Source: DASVTR01 sp033855775 (GTDB lineage Bacteria; Acidobacteriota; Blastocatellia; Pyrinomonadales; Pyrinomonadaceae). Taken from it: DNA of 64,000 bases. Made by a program: the position numbers and the translations under genes. Under the pieces are notes generated by a model. It ran no database searches. It was not told where the DNA came from and was given only the letters and a program-made list of their open reading frames with translations. Location: positions 1 through 64,000 of the forward strand of contig JAWVFT010000017.1 in the NCBI GenBank assembly GCA_033855775.1. Reading direction: 5' to 3'. Shown piece by piece: positions 41,720 through 51,700 of this stretch; positions within the stretch are counted from its first letter, which is position 1, and the number at the start of each line of letters is the position of its first letter.

Positions 41720-44134
41720 ATGTTTCTAGCGCTTCTGCTGGTTCTGCTGGCGACGACGGCTGGCGCGCTGGCCACTTATCTTTATGACGAGAGCGCGCCG
41801 CTGCTGGCGCGTCTGTGCGCGGGCGCTTGCACGGGCCTGGCCGCGCTCGGACTGTTGGGCTTCATCTTCGCTTCCTTCATGGGACTGACGCCGCTGTCGC
41901 TATCGCTCACGGCGGCAGCGACAGCTTCGCCGCTCTTGCTGTTGAGCGACGGCCGCGTGAGAGCGAAGGCGCGGGCCGATTGGCTTGAGTCGTCGCGCGC
42001 CCTGCGCCGCGCCGTGCTGCATCCTTCATGGAGCGCGACGCTGCCGTTCGTCTTCTACCTGTCTCTCGCGCTGCTCCTGTGGATGGTCTTCGAGCGCGCG
42101 TTGTTTGAACTGCCCGAAGGACTTTTTACGGGCGTGCAGAACAACTACGGCGACCTGCCTTTTCACTTAAGCGTCATCACGGGCTTTGCGCGCGGCGAAA
42201 ACTTTCCGCCGCAAGACCCTACGTTCGCGGGCGTGCGTTTCACTTATCCCTTCCTCGCGGATTTCGTGGCCGCGATGTTCGTCCGCGCCGGAGCTTCGCT
42301 GCGCGACGCGATGTTCATCGAAAATTTCGTGCTGGCTCTGTCGTTCGTCGGGCTGCTTCATCGCTGGACGCTGTTGCTCGTGCGCGACCGGCTGGCGGCG
42401 CACGTCGCGCCGTTGCTCGTGCTCTTCAGCGGCGGCCTGGGCTGGCTGCTCTTTCTGCGCGAAGCCTGGGCACGCCGCGCAGACCTCTTCGGCTATCTGG
42501 CGCAACTGCCGCAAGCCTACACCATCAGCGGAGCGCGCTGGCGTTGGGGCAACGCCCTGACGACGCTGCTCGTCCCGCAACGCGGCATCCTCTTCGCCCT
42601 CCCGCTCGCCATCCTCATCTTCACGCTCTTCCGGCAGGCAACTGACGACGACGAGCCGCGCTCGGAAGAAGAAGAAGACGCGGGGACGCGGGGACGCGGA
42701 GACGCGGCGAAAGAGAAGAGAAAGACGAAGAAGGGAAGGCAGAGCGATAAAACTTCAAAGAGTCGGAGCGCGAGTTTAAAGAGCCAGAGTGTGAGCTTAA
42801 AGAGTCAGCGCGCGAGTCTTCGCGCAGACGCTTCTGCACAGTCCCGCGCCACTGCTGCGAGTTCCACTGTGCTTGCGCCTGCGGATTCCACTGTCGCCGC
42901 TTCTGCGAGTTCCCCTGTCGCCGCGTCTCCGCGTCTCCGCGTCTCCGCGTCGCTGCTGTTCAGCGGCTCGTCGCTGCGACGAATGATAGCGGCGGGCATC
43001 ATCGCGGGGCTGTTGCCGTTGGCGCACGCGCACACTTTGATGGTGGTGTTGCTGGTGGGCGCAGCGCTCGCCGTGCTGCGCGAAGAGTGGCGCGCGTGGG
43101 TCGTCGGCCTGGGCGCGCTCGCTCTGCTGGCGGCGGGGTTAGCGTATCTTTCATCATCGCTGCCGGCGCAAACCGGCGCGAGCGCGGGCATTCCGTTTTC
43201 CATCAAAGCGTACTTGGCTGGCGCCGTCGCAGCACTCGGCGGCGGCGCGCTTGTCTGGCTGCTGCGCGGCCCACGCTGGCGCGAGTGGCTCGCGTTCTTT
43301 GCGGTCGCAGGCGTCATCTGTGTGCCGCAATTATGGTGGGTCGCGCGTGGCAGCGCAGTGCAGGCGACGAGCTTTCTGGGCTGGCAGTTGGGTTGGGATC
43401 ACGGCGACGAAAACGTCTGGCTGTTCTGGTTGAAAAACACGGGCCTCTTTATTCCTCTGCTCGTGTGCGCGTTGCTCTGGCGGCGGGAAAAGCCTTTGGT
43501 CAACGCGCGGCTCGCGTTCTACTATCTGCCGTTCACGCTCTGCTTCGTCATCCCGAATCTAATCCTGCTCGCGCCATGGGTGTGGGACAATATCAAAGTC
43601 CTCTTTTATTGGTACGTGGGCAGCGTGCCGTTGGTCGCGTTGCTTCTGGCGCGCTGGTGGCGCAAGGGCTCCGGCTGGCGCGCGGCGGCGTTGGCGTCGT
43701 TGCTGGCGCTCGTGCTGGCTGGCGCGCTCGACGTGTGGGGCGTCGTCGGCTCAAAGGCTGCGAAGATACTGGAGTTCGACCGCGACGGCATCAGGTTCGC
43801 GGCGATGCTGGAAGGGCAGACGCGCCCGCGCTCGCTCGTGCTTCACGCGCCGACTTTTAATCATCCGGTGTTCCTCACCGGCAGGCAATCTTTGATGGGC
43901 TACCCCGGCCACATCTGGACGCACGGGCTCAAGTATCAAGACCGCGAAGCGATGATTAAGCGCATCTACGCGGGCGGCACGGACGCCGCCTCTTTGCTCG
44001 CCGGCGCGGGCGTCGAGTACGTCGTCGTCAGCCCCATGGAGCGGCAACTGATGTGGGTCAACGATGCTTTCTTCGCGCAGTATCCTCTCGTCGTCGAAGC
44101 GGGCAGCTATCGTCTCTACAAAATCGCTCGTTGA
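41720..44134 (+). CDS. Large polytopic membrane protein, GT-C-like, with internal repeat-element insertion
   Basis: An 804-residue protein with about 14 hydrophobic segments. A loop with NNYGDLPFHLSVITGFARGE lies after the third helix, as in GT-C-fold glycosyltransferases and related membrane proteins. Residues about 312-413 are a charged, Ser/Arg-rich hydrophilic stretch whose DNA carries the inverted octad arms at 42677-42708 and 42919-42952. It has no signal peptide cleavage site. It is followed by another GT-C protein; together they may act in surface glycan or lipid-linked sugar work. Confidence 0.75.
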   Translation: MFLALLLVLLATTAGALATYLYDESAPLLARLCAGACTGLAALGLLGFIFASFMGLTPLSLSLTAAATASPLLLLSDGRVRAKARADWLESSRALRRAVLHPSWSATLPFVFYLSLALLLWMVFERALFELPEGLFTGVQNNYGDLPFHLSVITGFARGENFPPQDPTFAGVRFTYPFLADFVAAMFVRAGASLRDAMFIENFVLALSFVGLLHRWTLLLVRDRLAAHVAPLLVLFSGGLGWLLFLREAWARRADLFGYLAQLPQAYTISGARWRWGNALTTLLVPQRGILFALPLAILIFTLFRQATDDDEPRSEEEEDAGTRGRGDAAKEKRKTKKGRQSDKTSKSRSASLKSQSVSLKSQRASLRADASAQSRATAASSTVLAPADSTVAASASSPVAASPRLRVSASLLFSGSSLRRMIAAGIIAGLLPLAHAHTLMVVLLVGAALAVLREEWRAWVVGLGALALLAAGLAYLSSSLPAQTGASAGIPFSIKAYLAGAVAALGGGALVWLLRGPRWREWLAFFAVAGVICVPQLWWVARGSAVQATSFLGWQLGWDHGDENVWLFWLKNTGLFIPLLVCALLWRREKPLVNARLAFYYLPFTLCFVIPNLILLAPWVWDNIKVLFYWYVGSVPLVALLLARWWRKGSGWRAAALASLLALVLAGALDVWGVVGSKAAKILEFDRDGIRFAAMLEGQTRPRSLVLHAPTFNHPVFLTGRQSLMGYPGHIWTHGLKYQDREAMIKRIYAGGTDAASLLAGAGVEYVVVSPMERQLMWVNDAFFAQYPLVVEAGSYRLYKIAR
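42677..42952. repeat. GACGCGG octad inverted repeat inside a coding sequence
   Basis: GACGCGGG, GACGCGGG, GACGCGGA and GACGCGGC (42677-42708) face CCGCGTCT, CCGCGTCT, CCGCGTCT and CCGCGTCG (42921-42952). The interior of about 212 bp also holds repeats such as TTTAAAGAGCCAGAGTGTGA against TTTAAAGAGTCGGAGCGCGA. Both arms and the interior stay in the frame of the membrane protein. Confidence 0.85.
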
Positions 44135-44238
44135 AGCGGAAGGAGCGAGCCGCATCCGAAAGTGGCTGCGCGTCGCGGAAACGCACTATAATGCCGGAGC
44201 CTTTCATCATTAACGTTCGAGGGTAGGTTGGAAAGATT

Positions 44239-46116
44239 TTGAGCGCCGTCAATCTTAAAACGCAGGCCGGGTTGGAGCATGAGCAGGAGCCAGCGGGGCC
44301 GAAGGAAATGTCCGGCTTCATCTGGACGCTGGCGAGCATCATCATCATGTTGGCGGGCGCGTTCCTGCGCGTTTACGACCTCGCCCTGAAGCCCTTGCAT
44401 CATGACGAAGGCGTCAACGGATTCTTCCTGCAACGGCTGGTCAAGGACGGCATCTATCATTACGACCCGGCCAACTATCACGGGCCGACTCTCTACTACT
44501 TCACGCTCGCCGCCACGACTCTGAACAGTTTCTTTCGCGGCAATTCCGGCCTCTCGACCGTCGCCGTCCGGCTCGTTCCCGCTCTCTTCGGCATAGCGAC
44601 CATCTGGCTCGTCCTCTGCCTGCGTCGGCAACTCGGCTCAATCGGCGCGCTGGCCGCCGCCGCCCTGCTCGCGCTTTCGCCCGGCGCGGTCTACATGTCG
44701 CGCTACTTCATACACGAATCGCTCTTCGTCTTCTTTACGCTTGGGATTGTTGTCGCGTGGCTGAAGTATTATGAAGGGCCGCCGCCGGAAGAATATCGCG
44801 AAGGGTGGCTGAGTATAGTCATCGCGGCGTGCGCCGCCTTGCTCGTCATCAGCGCGCTCAGCGCAGTTTACCAGCCCGCTCTCCATCGCCTGAAAATCAT
44901 CCTGCTCGTTAACTCCTTCATCGCGCTCCTGTTGATGCTCTGGCTGTACGACGGCGCGCGCTCCACTTACCTGATTCTCGCTGCGATTTCGGCGGCGCTG
45001 CTGTTTGCGACGAAAGAGACGGCGATTATCAGCGTGGTCGTGTTGCTGATTGCGGGCGTTGCGGCGACCGTTTACATGCGCATCAGGCGGCCCTTCATCG
45101 TTGAGACGAAGAAGAAAAGGAAGCAGCAGTTGAGACAGAGCAAGGCGCGGCGCGGCGGCGGCGTGCGTTGGCGGCAAACTCTCGAACGCTTTGGCGGGCC
45201 GACGCACATCGCTCTGCTCGCTCTGGCCGCGCTCGCCATCTTTGCGACCGTCGCCGTCATCTTCTATTCCTCTTTCTTCACGAACGCGAAGGGCGTCGCC
45301 GACGCTTTCGAGACTTTCAACATCTGGACGAAGACGGGCATGAAAGACCACACTTCGCCATGGCACGAGTTCAGGTATGCGCGTTGGTTGGGAGCGGAAG
45401 AATCGCCGCTCGTCTTGCTCGGCGGGGCTGGCATCCTCATCGCGTTCTGGCGCGCGACGAGCCGAGCGGTCGTCGCGCTCGCGCTCTGGGCCTTAGGCAT
45501 CATCGCCGCTTATTCGTTGATTCCCTACAAGACGCCATGGCTGATGCTGAGCTTCATCGCGCCGCTGGCCATCATCGGCGGCTACGCTGTCGAATCGTTT
45601 TATCAACTGAGCCGCGACACGCTTGAACGCCTGCTCGTCGTTGTCATCACAGTCGCCTCGCTCGCTCTCGCCGCCACGCAAACCGTCAAGCTCAACTTCA
45701 TACACTACGACGACGAGCGATACGTCTACGTCTACGCGCATACCGTTCGCGGATTCCTGCCGCTGGTGGACGACATCAACCGCTTGGCCGAGCGCGGCGG
45801 CTCCGGCGCGCAGACGGGCATCACCGTCACCTCGCGCGATTACTGGCCGCTGCCCTGGTACTTGCGCGACTATCAAAGGGTCGGCTACTTCGGGCAACTG
45901 ACGAAGCCGAATGAGCCGCTCATCGTCTGCTCAGACCAGCAAGAGGCTGAACTCAAAAACCTGTACGGCATCGAGGACAGCTACCAGCGCATCAACTCCT
46001 ACCCTTTGCGCCCCGGCGTCACGCTCGTGCTCTACGCGCGCCGCAACCTGCTCGAAGGCCCGCCCAAGCCCGCTGCCGGAACGCTTGACGGAGCCGCTCC
46101 GAACGAGCAGAAATGA
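44239..46116 (+). CDS. TIGR03663-type membrane glycosyltransferase-like protein
   Basis: A 625-residue polytopic protein with the GT-C acidic pair in LALKPLHHDEGVNGFFLQ (Asp56, Glu57) and AANYHGPTLYYFTLAA-like and RYFIHESLFVFFTLGIV stretches. These are features of the flippase-associated family TIGR03663. It starts with TTG at 44239 behind GGTTGGAAAG; ATG 44308 is the alternative. A basic cytosolic loop lies at about 285-310. The substrate is unknown; the family is linked to surface polysaccharide or lipid glycosylation. Confidence 0.85.
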   Translation: MSAVNLKTQAGLEHEQEPAGPKEMSGFIWTLASIIIMLAGAFLRVYDLALKPLHHDEGVNGFFLQRLVKDGIYHYDPANYHGPTLYYFTLAATTLNSFFRGNSGLSTVAVRLVPALFGIATIWLVLCLRRQLGSIGALAAAALLALSPGAVYMSRYFIHESLFVFFTLGIVVAWLKYYEGPPPEEYREGWLSIVIAACAALLVISALSAVYQPALHRLKIILLVNSFIALLLMLWLYDGARSTYLILAAISAALLFATKETAIISVVVLLIAGVAATVYMRIRRPFIVETKKKRKQQLRQSKARRGGGVRWRQTLERFGGPTHIALLALAALAIFATVAVIFYSSFFTNAKGVADAFETFNIWTKTGMKDHTSPWHEFRYARWLGAEESPLVLLGGAGILIAFWRATSRAVVALALWALGIIAAYSLIPYKTPWLMLSFIAPLAIIGGYAVESFYQLSRDTLERLLVVVITVASLALAATQTVKLNFIHYDDERYVYVYAHTVRGFLPLVDDINRLAERGGSGAQTGITVTSRDYWPLPWYLRDYQRVGYFGQLTKPNEPLIVCSDQQEAELKNLYGIEDSYQRINSYPLRPGVTLVLYARRNLLEGPPKPAAGTLDGAAPNEQK

Positions 46117-46370
46117 TGAATAAAAGCGCATGTCACTGGCGACTAAAAGCATTGGACGATGACGAATAAAAGCATGTGACTGCGCGCTACTTCTGTTGGC
46201 AACTGTCTGTAGACCTCGCGCATCAGAATCCATCGCGCAGTTGTCCGTTTCCTTTTTTCCGAAGGGCAACTGCGCGTCATCAAGCCTCACGGCTGATTTT
46301 CCCCCGGCGCATCAATACAATTTATTCGAGCCGTCCGACTCTCGATTATTCTTCTTCCTGAAAGGTCTTT

Positions 46371-48149
46371 ATGTCACCCTCGTTTGCTCTTTCTGCGCAG
46401 CCATGCGCGCACGCGCGGCCCTGTCGCTTCGCGCTCATGGCCTTGCTGTTCTTCGTCGCCGTGATGGTTTGCCTGCCGGCTCAAGCGTCCAACTTGCCGT
46501 CGCAAACTTTCTCCATCTCTGGCCGCGTGACCGACGGCTTCGGCAACGGCATCGGCAATGCCACCGTCAACTTGAGCGGCGCGCAGGTTGCGCAAACGAC
46601 CGCCGACAGCAATGGCAACTATGCCTTCAACGACCTGCCCGCGGGCGGCAACTATGATTTGTCTGCCGCTGCGCCCGGACAATACTTGGGCTACGGCGTG
46701 AGCGTCGCCAACCTGAGCAGCAATCAAATCGTCAACCTGCGCTTAGACCCTTACGTCACGCTCTTCGTGCGCGTCACGGACGAGGCGGGCAACGGCGTCG
46801 GCGATGTCGAATTTAGAATCAACAACTTCTCCTTCACGCTGCTCAGGACGAACGCCAGCGGCACGGGCGCAATCAGTGTCAGCGCCGCGATGACGAACGG
46901 CGTCAATCCTTCGATTACGCTGACGCCGACCAAACCCGGCTACGTCTTCAATCCGTCGAGCTACACCTTCAGCGTTTTGGGCGGCAATCAGAACGTCAAC
47001 TTCGTCGCTTCGGTTGCCACCACGCAGCCGAGCTTTATTCAGTTCAGCGCGCCGAGCTATCTCGTCGGCGAAGGCGACGGCAGCGCTCCCATCACCGTCA
47101 CGCGCACGGGCGACACGTCAACCGCCGTCAGCGTCAGCTACTTCACCGCCGACGCCAGCGTAGCGACGCAGAAGTCCGATTACACGATGGCTACGGGGAC
47201 GCTCACCTTCGCGCCCGGCGAGACGAGCAAGACCTTCCGCGTGCTCATCACAGACAACGCTTACGTGCAAGGCATTCATACTCTCTTCCTCCAACTCGGC
47301 CACCCGACCGGCACAGGCGCGGTCGCGGGTTCCCCAACCTTCGTGACGCTGAGCATCCTCGATAACGACAGCCAGACGCCGACCACCAATCCCCTTGACG
47401 ACGCCTCATTCTTCGTCCGACAACACTACAGCGACTTTCTCAACCGTGTGCCTGATCAGGGCGGACTCAACTATTGGAAAGAGCAGATAGCGGGCAACAG
47501 CAGCAACACTCCGCCGCCGTGCGCGCCGGGCGATAGCGCGTGCTTGAACAGCCGTCGCGTCGGCGTCTCGGCTGCCTACTTCGTCGAGAACGAATTTCAA
47601 CAGTCGGGCTATTTCATCTACCGGATTCACCGCGCTGCTCTCGGTCTGATTCCAGACTACACGCACTTCATGGTCGAGCGCAGCAGCCTAACGCCGGGGT
47701 CGCAATTGCTGCCGAGCACGTTCGCTTACACCAACGATTTTGTCGAGCGCGGAATCTTCAAGCAGTTCTATCCCGACACGATGGCGCCCGCAGAGTTCGT
47801 CAACAAGCTGTTCGACACGGCGGGCCTCGCGCCTTACGCCGCCGAGCGCGCGTTGAAGATTCAGGAGATGGTCGTTAACGGCAAGTCGCGCGCCGAGGTC
47901 TTGCGCGAGCTAATCGAGATACCGGCCTTCAGGGAGAAGGAATATAACGCGGCCTTTGTCCTGATGCAGTATTACGGCTACCTGCGGCGCAGCCCCGACT
48001 CCGACGGCTATCGCTTCTGGCTCGACGTTCTGGACTCGCGCGTCACCAACAACTATCGCGCGATGGTCTGCGCCTTCATCACCAGCGCCGAATACCAGCA
48101 GCGCTTCAGCCCTGTCGTGACGCACACCAACAGCGAGTGCGGCCCTTGA
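46371..48149 (+). CDS. Exported protein with carboxypeptidase-regulatory, Calx-beta and DUF4214 domains
   Basis: A 592-residue exported protein. A signal peptide (about 1-40, ALMALLFFVAVMVCLPAQAS) precedes a carboxypeptidase-regulatory-like beta domain (ISGRVTDGFGNGIGNATV). A Calx-beta domain follows (APSYLVGEGDGSAPITVTRT, then SVSYFTADASVA). The C-terminal 240 residues are DUF4214 (FVRQHYSDFLNRVPDQGG). Such proteins are common in Acidobacteria. Start ATG 46371 follows AAAGGTCTTT. A terminator follows. It probably acts at the cell surface. Confidence 0.88.
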   Translation: MSPSFALSAQPCAHARPCRFALMALLFFVAVMVCLPAQASNLPSQTFSISGRVTDGFGNGIGNATVNLSGAQVAQTTADSNGNYAFNDLPAGGNYDLSAAAPGQYLGYGVSVANLSSNQIVNLRLDPYVTLFVRVTDEAGNGVGDVEFRINNFSFTLLRTNASGTGAISVSAAMTNGVNPSITLTPTKPGYVFNPSSYTFSVLGGNQNVNFVASVATTQPSFIQFSAPSYLVGEGDGSAPITVTRTGDTSTAVSVSYFTADASVATQKSDYTMATGTLTFAPGETSKTFRVLITDNAYVQGIHTLFLQLGHPTGTGAVAGSPTFVTLSILDNDSQTPTTNPLDDASFFVRQHYSDFLNRVPDQGGLNYWKEQIAGNSSNTPPPCAPGDSACLNSRRVGVSAAYFVENEFQQSGYFIYRIHRAALGLIPDYTHFMVERSSLTPGSQLLPSTFAYTNDFVERGIFKQFYPDTMAPAEFVNKLFDTAGLAPYAAERALKIQEMVVNGKSRAEVLRELIEIPAFREKEYNAAFVLMQYYGYLRRSPDSDGYRFWLDVLDSRVTNNYRAMVCAFITSAEYQQRFSPVVTHTNSECGP

Positions 48150-48206
48150 GTAAACCGGCGACGCTGAAAGAGCGTTCGCGCTTCCTTCACAAAGATAGAG
48201 AAGACG

Positions 48207-48248
48207 ATGGAGGTCAACCGAGCCAGCGAAGGTTTGGTTGGCCTCCAT
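48207..48248 (+). terminator. Terminator after the DUF4214 gene
   Basis: ATGGAGGTCAACC (48207-48219) pairs with GGTTGGCCTCCAT (48236-48248), 13 pairs with one G-U. TGTTATGTTGCG follows. Confidence 0.7.
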
Positions 48249-48287
48249 TGTTATGTTGCGCTTCGTTTGTGTTTCGATAATAAATTG

Positions 48288-48316
48288 TTGACAAACTCTC
48301 GTCTCGTTACTAACAT
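48288..48316 (+). promoter_or_regulatory. Sigma-70-type promoter in the 48.3-kb gap
   Basis: A perfect TTGACA (48288-48293), exactly 17 bp, then TAACAT (48311-48316, four of six). The nearest start codon is 440 bp away, but a terminator follows after only 110 bp. Confidence 0.6.
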
Positions 48317-48322
48317 CGCGCG

Positions 48323-48448
48323 CGTCCCCTTACTGAAGAAGCAGTTGCCCTGAAGCCAACGAGCATCAGCCCCACTTTCCTGATGCCGATTGAGGCTCGA
48401 ACTGCGACTTAATCGGGTTGAAACAGACAGCCACCCCGCTGTCTTTTT
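48323..48448 (+). ncRNA. Candidate small RNA or attenuated leader with nested stems
   Basis: Between the promoter and a terminator lie nested dyads: GCAGTT (48341-48346) with AACTGC (48400-48405), CGAG (48360-48363) with CTCG (48396-48399), and GCATCAG (48363-48369) with CTGATGC (48380-48386). The transcript would be about 125 nt. It has no open frame of note. It may be a free RNA or the 5' part of the leader of the next gene. No known riboswitch core was recognised. Confidence 0.4.
48425..48448 (+). terminator. Intrinsic terminator within the 48.4-kb leader
   Basis: AGACAGC (48425-48431) and GCTGTCT (48438-48444) form a 7-bp stem with a CACCCC loop. TTTT follows directly. The classic shape makes this a good termination or attenuation site. 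Confidence 0.7.
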
Positions 48449-48579
48449 GAGCTTCGCCGGATGACAGACGCCGTGGCTTCCGCTCACCTTGGGCGGCGGT
48501 CGCGGCAGGCTCAAGAATTTCTCAACCCTGACCATTATCCTGTGTCCATCGTGATAGCGACTTATCTCGTCCGGCCATA

Positions 48580-48636
48580 AAGCAGCGGCTGGCCCAGACA
48601 GGGCCGCCCGTTCGGGCGGCTTCAGCCTGACTGCTT
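48580..48636 (+). other. Second nested hairpin before the FG-GAP gene
   Basis: AAGCAG (48580-48585)/CTGCTT (48631-48636), GGCTG (48587-48591)/CAGCC (48623-48627) and GCCGCCCG (48603-48610)/CGGGCGGC (48613-48620) nest into one hairpin. It lies 124 bp upstream of the ATG at 48760. No U-tract follows, so it is not a simple terminator. Confidence 0.5.
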
Positions 48637-48759
48637 GAAATACGGCGAGCGATAGAATTTGCCAGCCGCTCAGCTTCAGCCCGGTTTAGCGCGTGAGCGT
48701 TGGTCAACGGTTATTGCCGGTCGCCCCGGCCCTTTCAACTTCTAAGAGGGATTATTGTG

Positions 48760-51700
48760 ATGAAAAACATCGAACGAGGACGCTTTCTTCGGATAACGAA
48801 AAAGCCCTGGGCCTTGATGACTTTGATTGCGCTGGCGGTCATCGCCTGCGTCGTTCCTTTGTATCGCGCGGGCGCGGCGGCCCCGTCGAGCGGGACGCTC
48901 AACCCGACCACGAACCAGCAAGTAAGTTGGGTCGGCACGGGCTCGGGCGGCGTCGCGCAGGATGCTGAAGCCTCCTGTCAGGAAGGCGTCAACTGCGACA
49001 CCTACACGCTGACGCTCTCAGGCACGCCCGCCGACTGGACTGGCAAAAGCGTTCGCGTTCGCATTAGCTGGCTCAGCCCGTCCTCCGACTATGACCTGTT
49101 CGTCCACAAGGATTCCAACTCAGGGCCGGAAGTCGGCAGTTCCGCCGACGGCCCGACGACCGTTGAAGAAGTCGTCCTCAATCCGTCTACGACCGGCACG
49201 GGCGTCTATTCGGTTCACGTCGTCTACTTCGCCGCCACGGCTGCCGACCAGTACAACGGCTCTGCTCTGGTCTTCGTGCCGCCGCCGACGATTACGCCCG
49301 CGCCCGCGCCGCAGGCCGCCGGATTGGCGCCGCGCTATGCCAACCACATTCCGCAAAGAAATCTCTTAGAGACAGGCAAAGGTTTGGACGCCGCCGAGCC
49401 GACGCTCGGCAATAACTGGAACACAGGCAGGACGATGTTTCAATCTTACCTGACGACGTTTCGCGTCACCTTCAACGATGCCTGTCCATCATCTCCGTCA
49501 TCCTTCTGGGAAGACAAGAGCCCTGCGACTTCGGCCAACAGCCTTGACCCTTTGCTCTGGACTGACAGCGGCAACGGCGGCGGCAGCGGCAACGGGCGCA
49601 CCATCGTCTCGCAACTGGCAGGCACGACGAGCCTCTCGTCTTACACAGACGACGACGGCGAAACGTGGGTTCCGAATCAGGGCGGCGGCGGCACTTCGGG
49701 CGTTGACCATCAAGGCATCGGCGGCGGGCCGTATCACACGCCGCTGCCTCCGGGCGGCGCCATCTATCCGCACGCCGTCTACTACTGCTCGCAATCAATC
49801 GCCGCCGCCAACTGCGCCCTCAGCGTCAACGGCGGACTGACCTACGGGCCTGCGGTTCCGATTTACAACATCAGCCAGTGTGCCGGATTGCACGGCCATC
49901 CGAAGGTCGCGCCGGACGGAACAGTCTATGTGCCGAACTCAAACTGCGAGAGCGACGGCATCCTGAGCTATACGAAGCAAGCCGTCGTCGTCTCCGAAGA
50001 CAACGGCATCACGTGGAACGTGCGCTCCGTTCCGGGCAGCGTCGCGGGCCAGAGCGACCCGTCGGTCGAAATCGGCAAGGGCGGGCGCGTCTACATCGGA
50101 ATGTCGAATGGCGATAGCAAGGCTGTCGTCGCAGTCTCCGACGACCAGGGGCGCAACTGGACGAACCTCTTCGACGTGGGCGCGGCTTTCGGCATCAACG
50201 CCGTTGCCATGCCCGCCGTCATCGCGGGCGATAACAATCGCGCGGCCTTCGCCTTCATGGGTTCGCAGACTCCCGGCGACGCCGCAGACCTCCAACACTA
50301 CTTCGGCATCTGGCATCTCTACATCGCCACCACTTACGATGGCGGCGCGACGTGGCACACCGTCAACGCCACGCCCAACGACCCGACGCAACGCGGCGCG
50401 CTCTGGCTCTCCGGCGGCTCGCCGCCGCATCGCAACCTGCTCGACTTCTTCGACGCAACCGTTGACAAGCAAGGCCGCGTGCTCGTCGGCTACGCGGACG
50501 GCTGCGTCGCGGGCTGCGTGCAGGGGCCGGACGCGGGCAAGGGCAACTCTTATAGTCAAGTCTCTTCCATCGTTCGTCAGGTCGGAGGCCGTGGCTTGTT
50601 CGCGGAGTTCGACAACGTTCTGCTGACGCAGCAAGCCGCGCCCGCCGCGCCCTTCATCACGGCGCGACGCGACGGCTCGAAGACGCGCCTCACATGGTCT
50701 GAGGCCAGCGACGGCGGAACGGCTGTGACGAACTACAAAGTCTATCGCCGCACCTACGTCAGCAATGAGCAACTGCTGGCGACCGTTCCCGGCAACACTC
50801 CGAACTACACGGACGCGACCGCTGACCCGAACGTGCTCTACCTGTATCGCGTCTCGGCTGTCAACTCGGTCGGCGAGTCCTGCGGCAACAACGAAACGCT
50901 GGCGACGCCCGCCGGAAATTCCTGCACGGGCTATCGCATCATCAACGACCAGCCGAGCGACCAGACCGCCGCGCCCGGCAACCGCGACATGGACATCCAG
51001 AACATCTCCATCTCCGAGCCATACCTGAACGGCGCCAACAAACTCGTCTTCAAGATGAAGGTCGCGAGCCTTTGCCAGCTTCTACCGAATCGCCAGTGGC
51101 GAATCATCTGGAACTATCCCGTTCCGCCGGACCCCGCGACGACGACCGGGGACACGACCGCTTTCGCCGGACGTTACTACGTCGGGATGACGACGGACGG
51201 CGCCGGCGTGCCTTCGTTCGACTACGGCATCGTCACCAACGTTGACGCTTCTCCGGCCAGCACGCAGACGCCGACAAAACTCGGCAGCGCCGACGCCGGA
51301 AGCAACTTTAATCCCGACGGCACAATCACGATTGTCATCTCCAACAATAAGATTGGCAGCCCCGGCGCGGGCGATGTCATCGGCGGCCTGACAGGCAGAA
51401 ACTTTGCGGGCCAAGGCGACGTGACAGTTCGCACGACAGCCGCCGCCGACACGACCAACGTTGCTTTAGCCGACACTTACTTGCTCGCAGGCAACGCTGC
51501 GTGCCAGAACTTCGTGCCGCCTGCGGCCATAATTCCGAAGCCCATCGTCGGCGACTTCGATGCCGACACGAAGAGCGACCTCGCGGTCTTCCGCCCGTCG
51601 GAAGGCAACTGGTACTTCTCCAACAGCTTCGGCGCGCAGGGCGTTCGCCAGTGGGGCCTCAGTTCCGACAAGATAACGCCGGGCGATTTCGACGGCGACC

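Noticed and set aside
48396..48424. A CRISPR-repeat-like sequence ending CTTAATCGGGTTGAAAC
   Set aside because: It resembles type I/III repeat ends, but only one copy is present, with no spacers and no cas gene in the window. Its first bases are used in the nested stems of the leader RNA.
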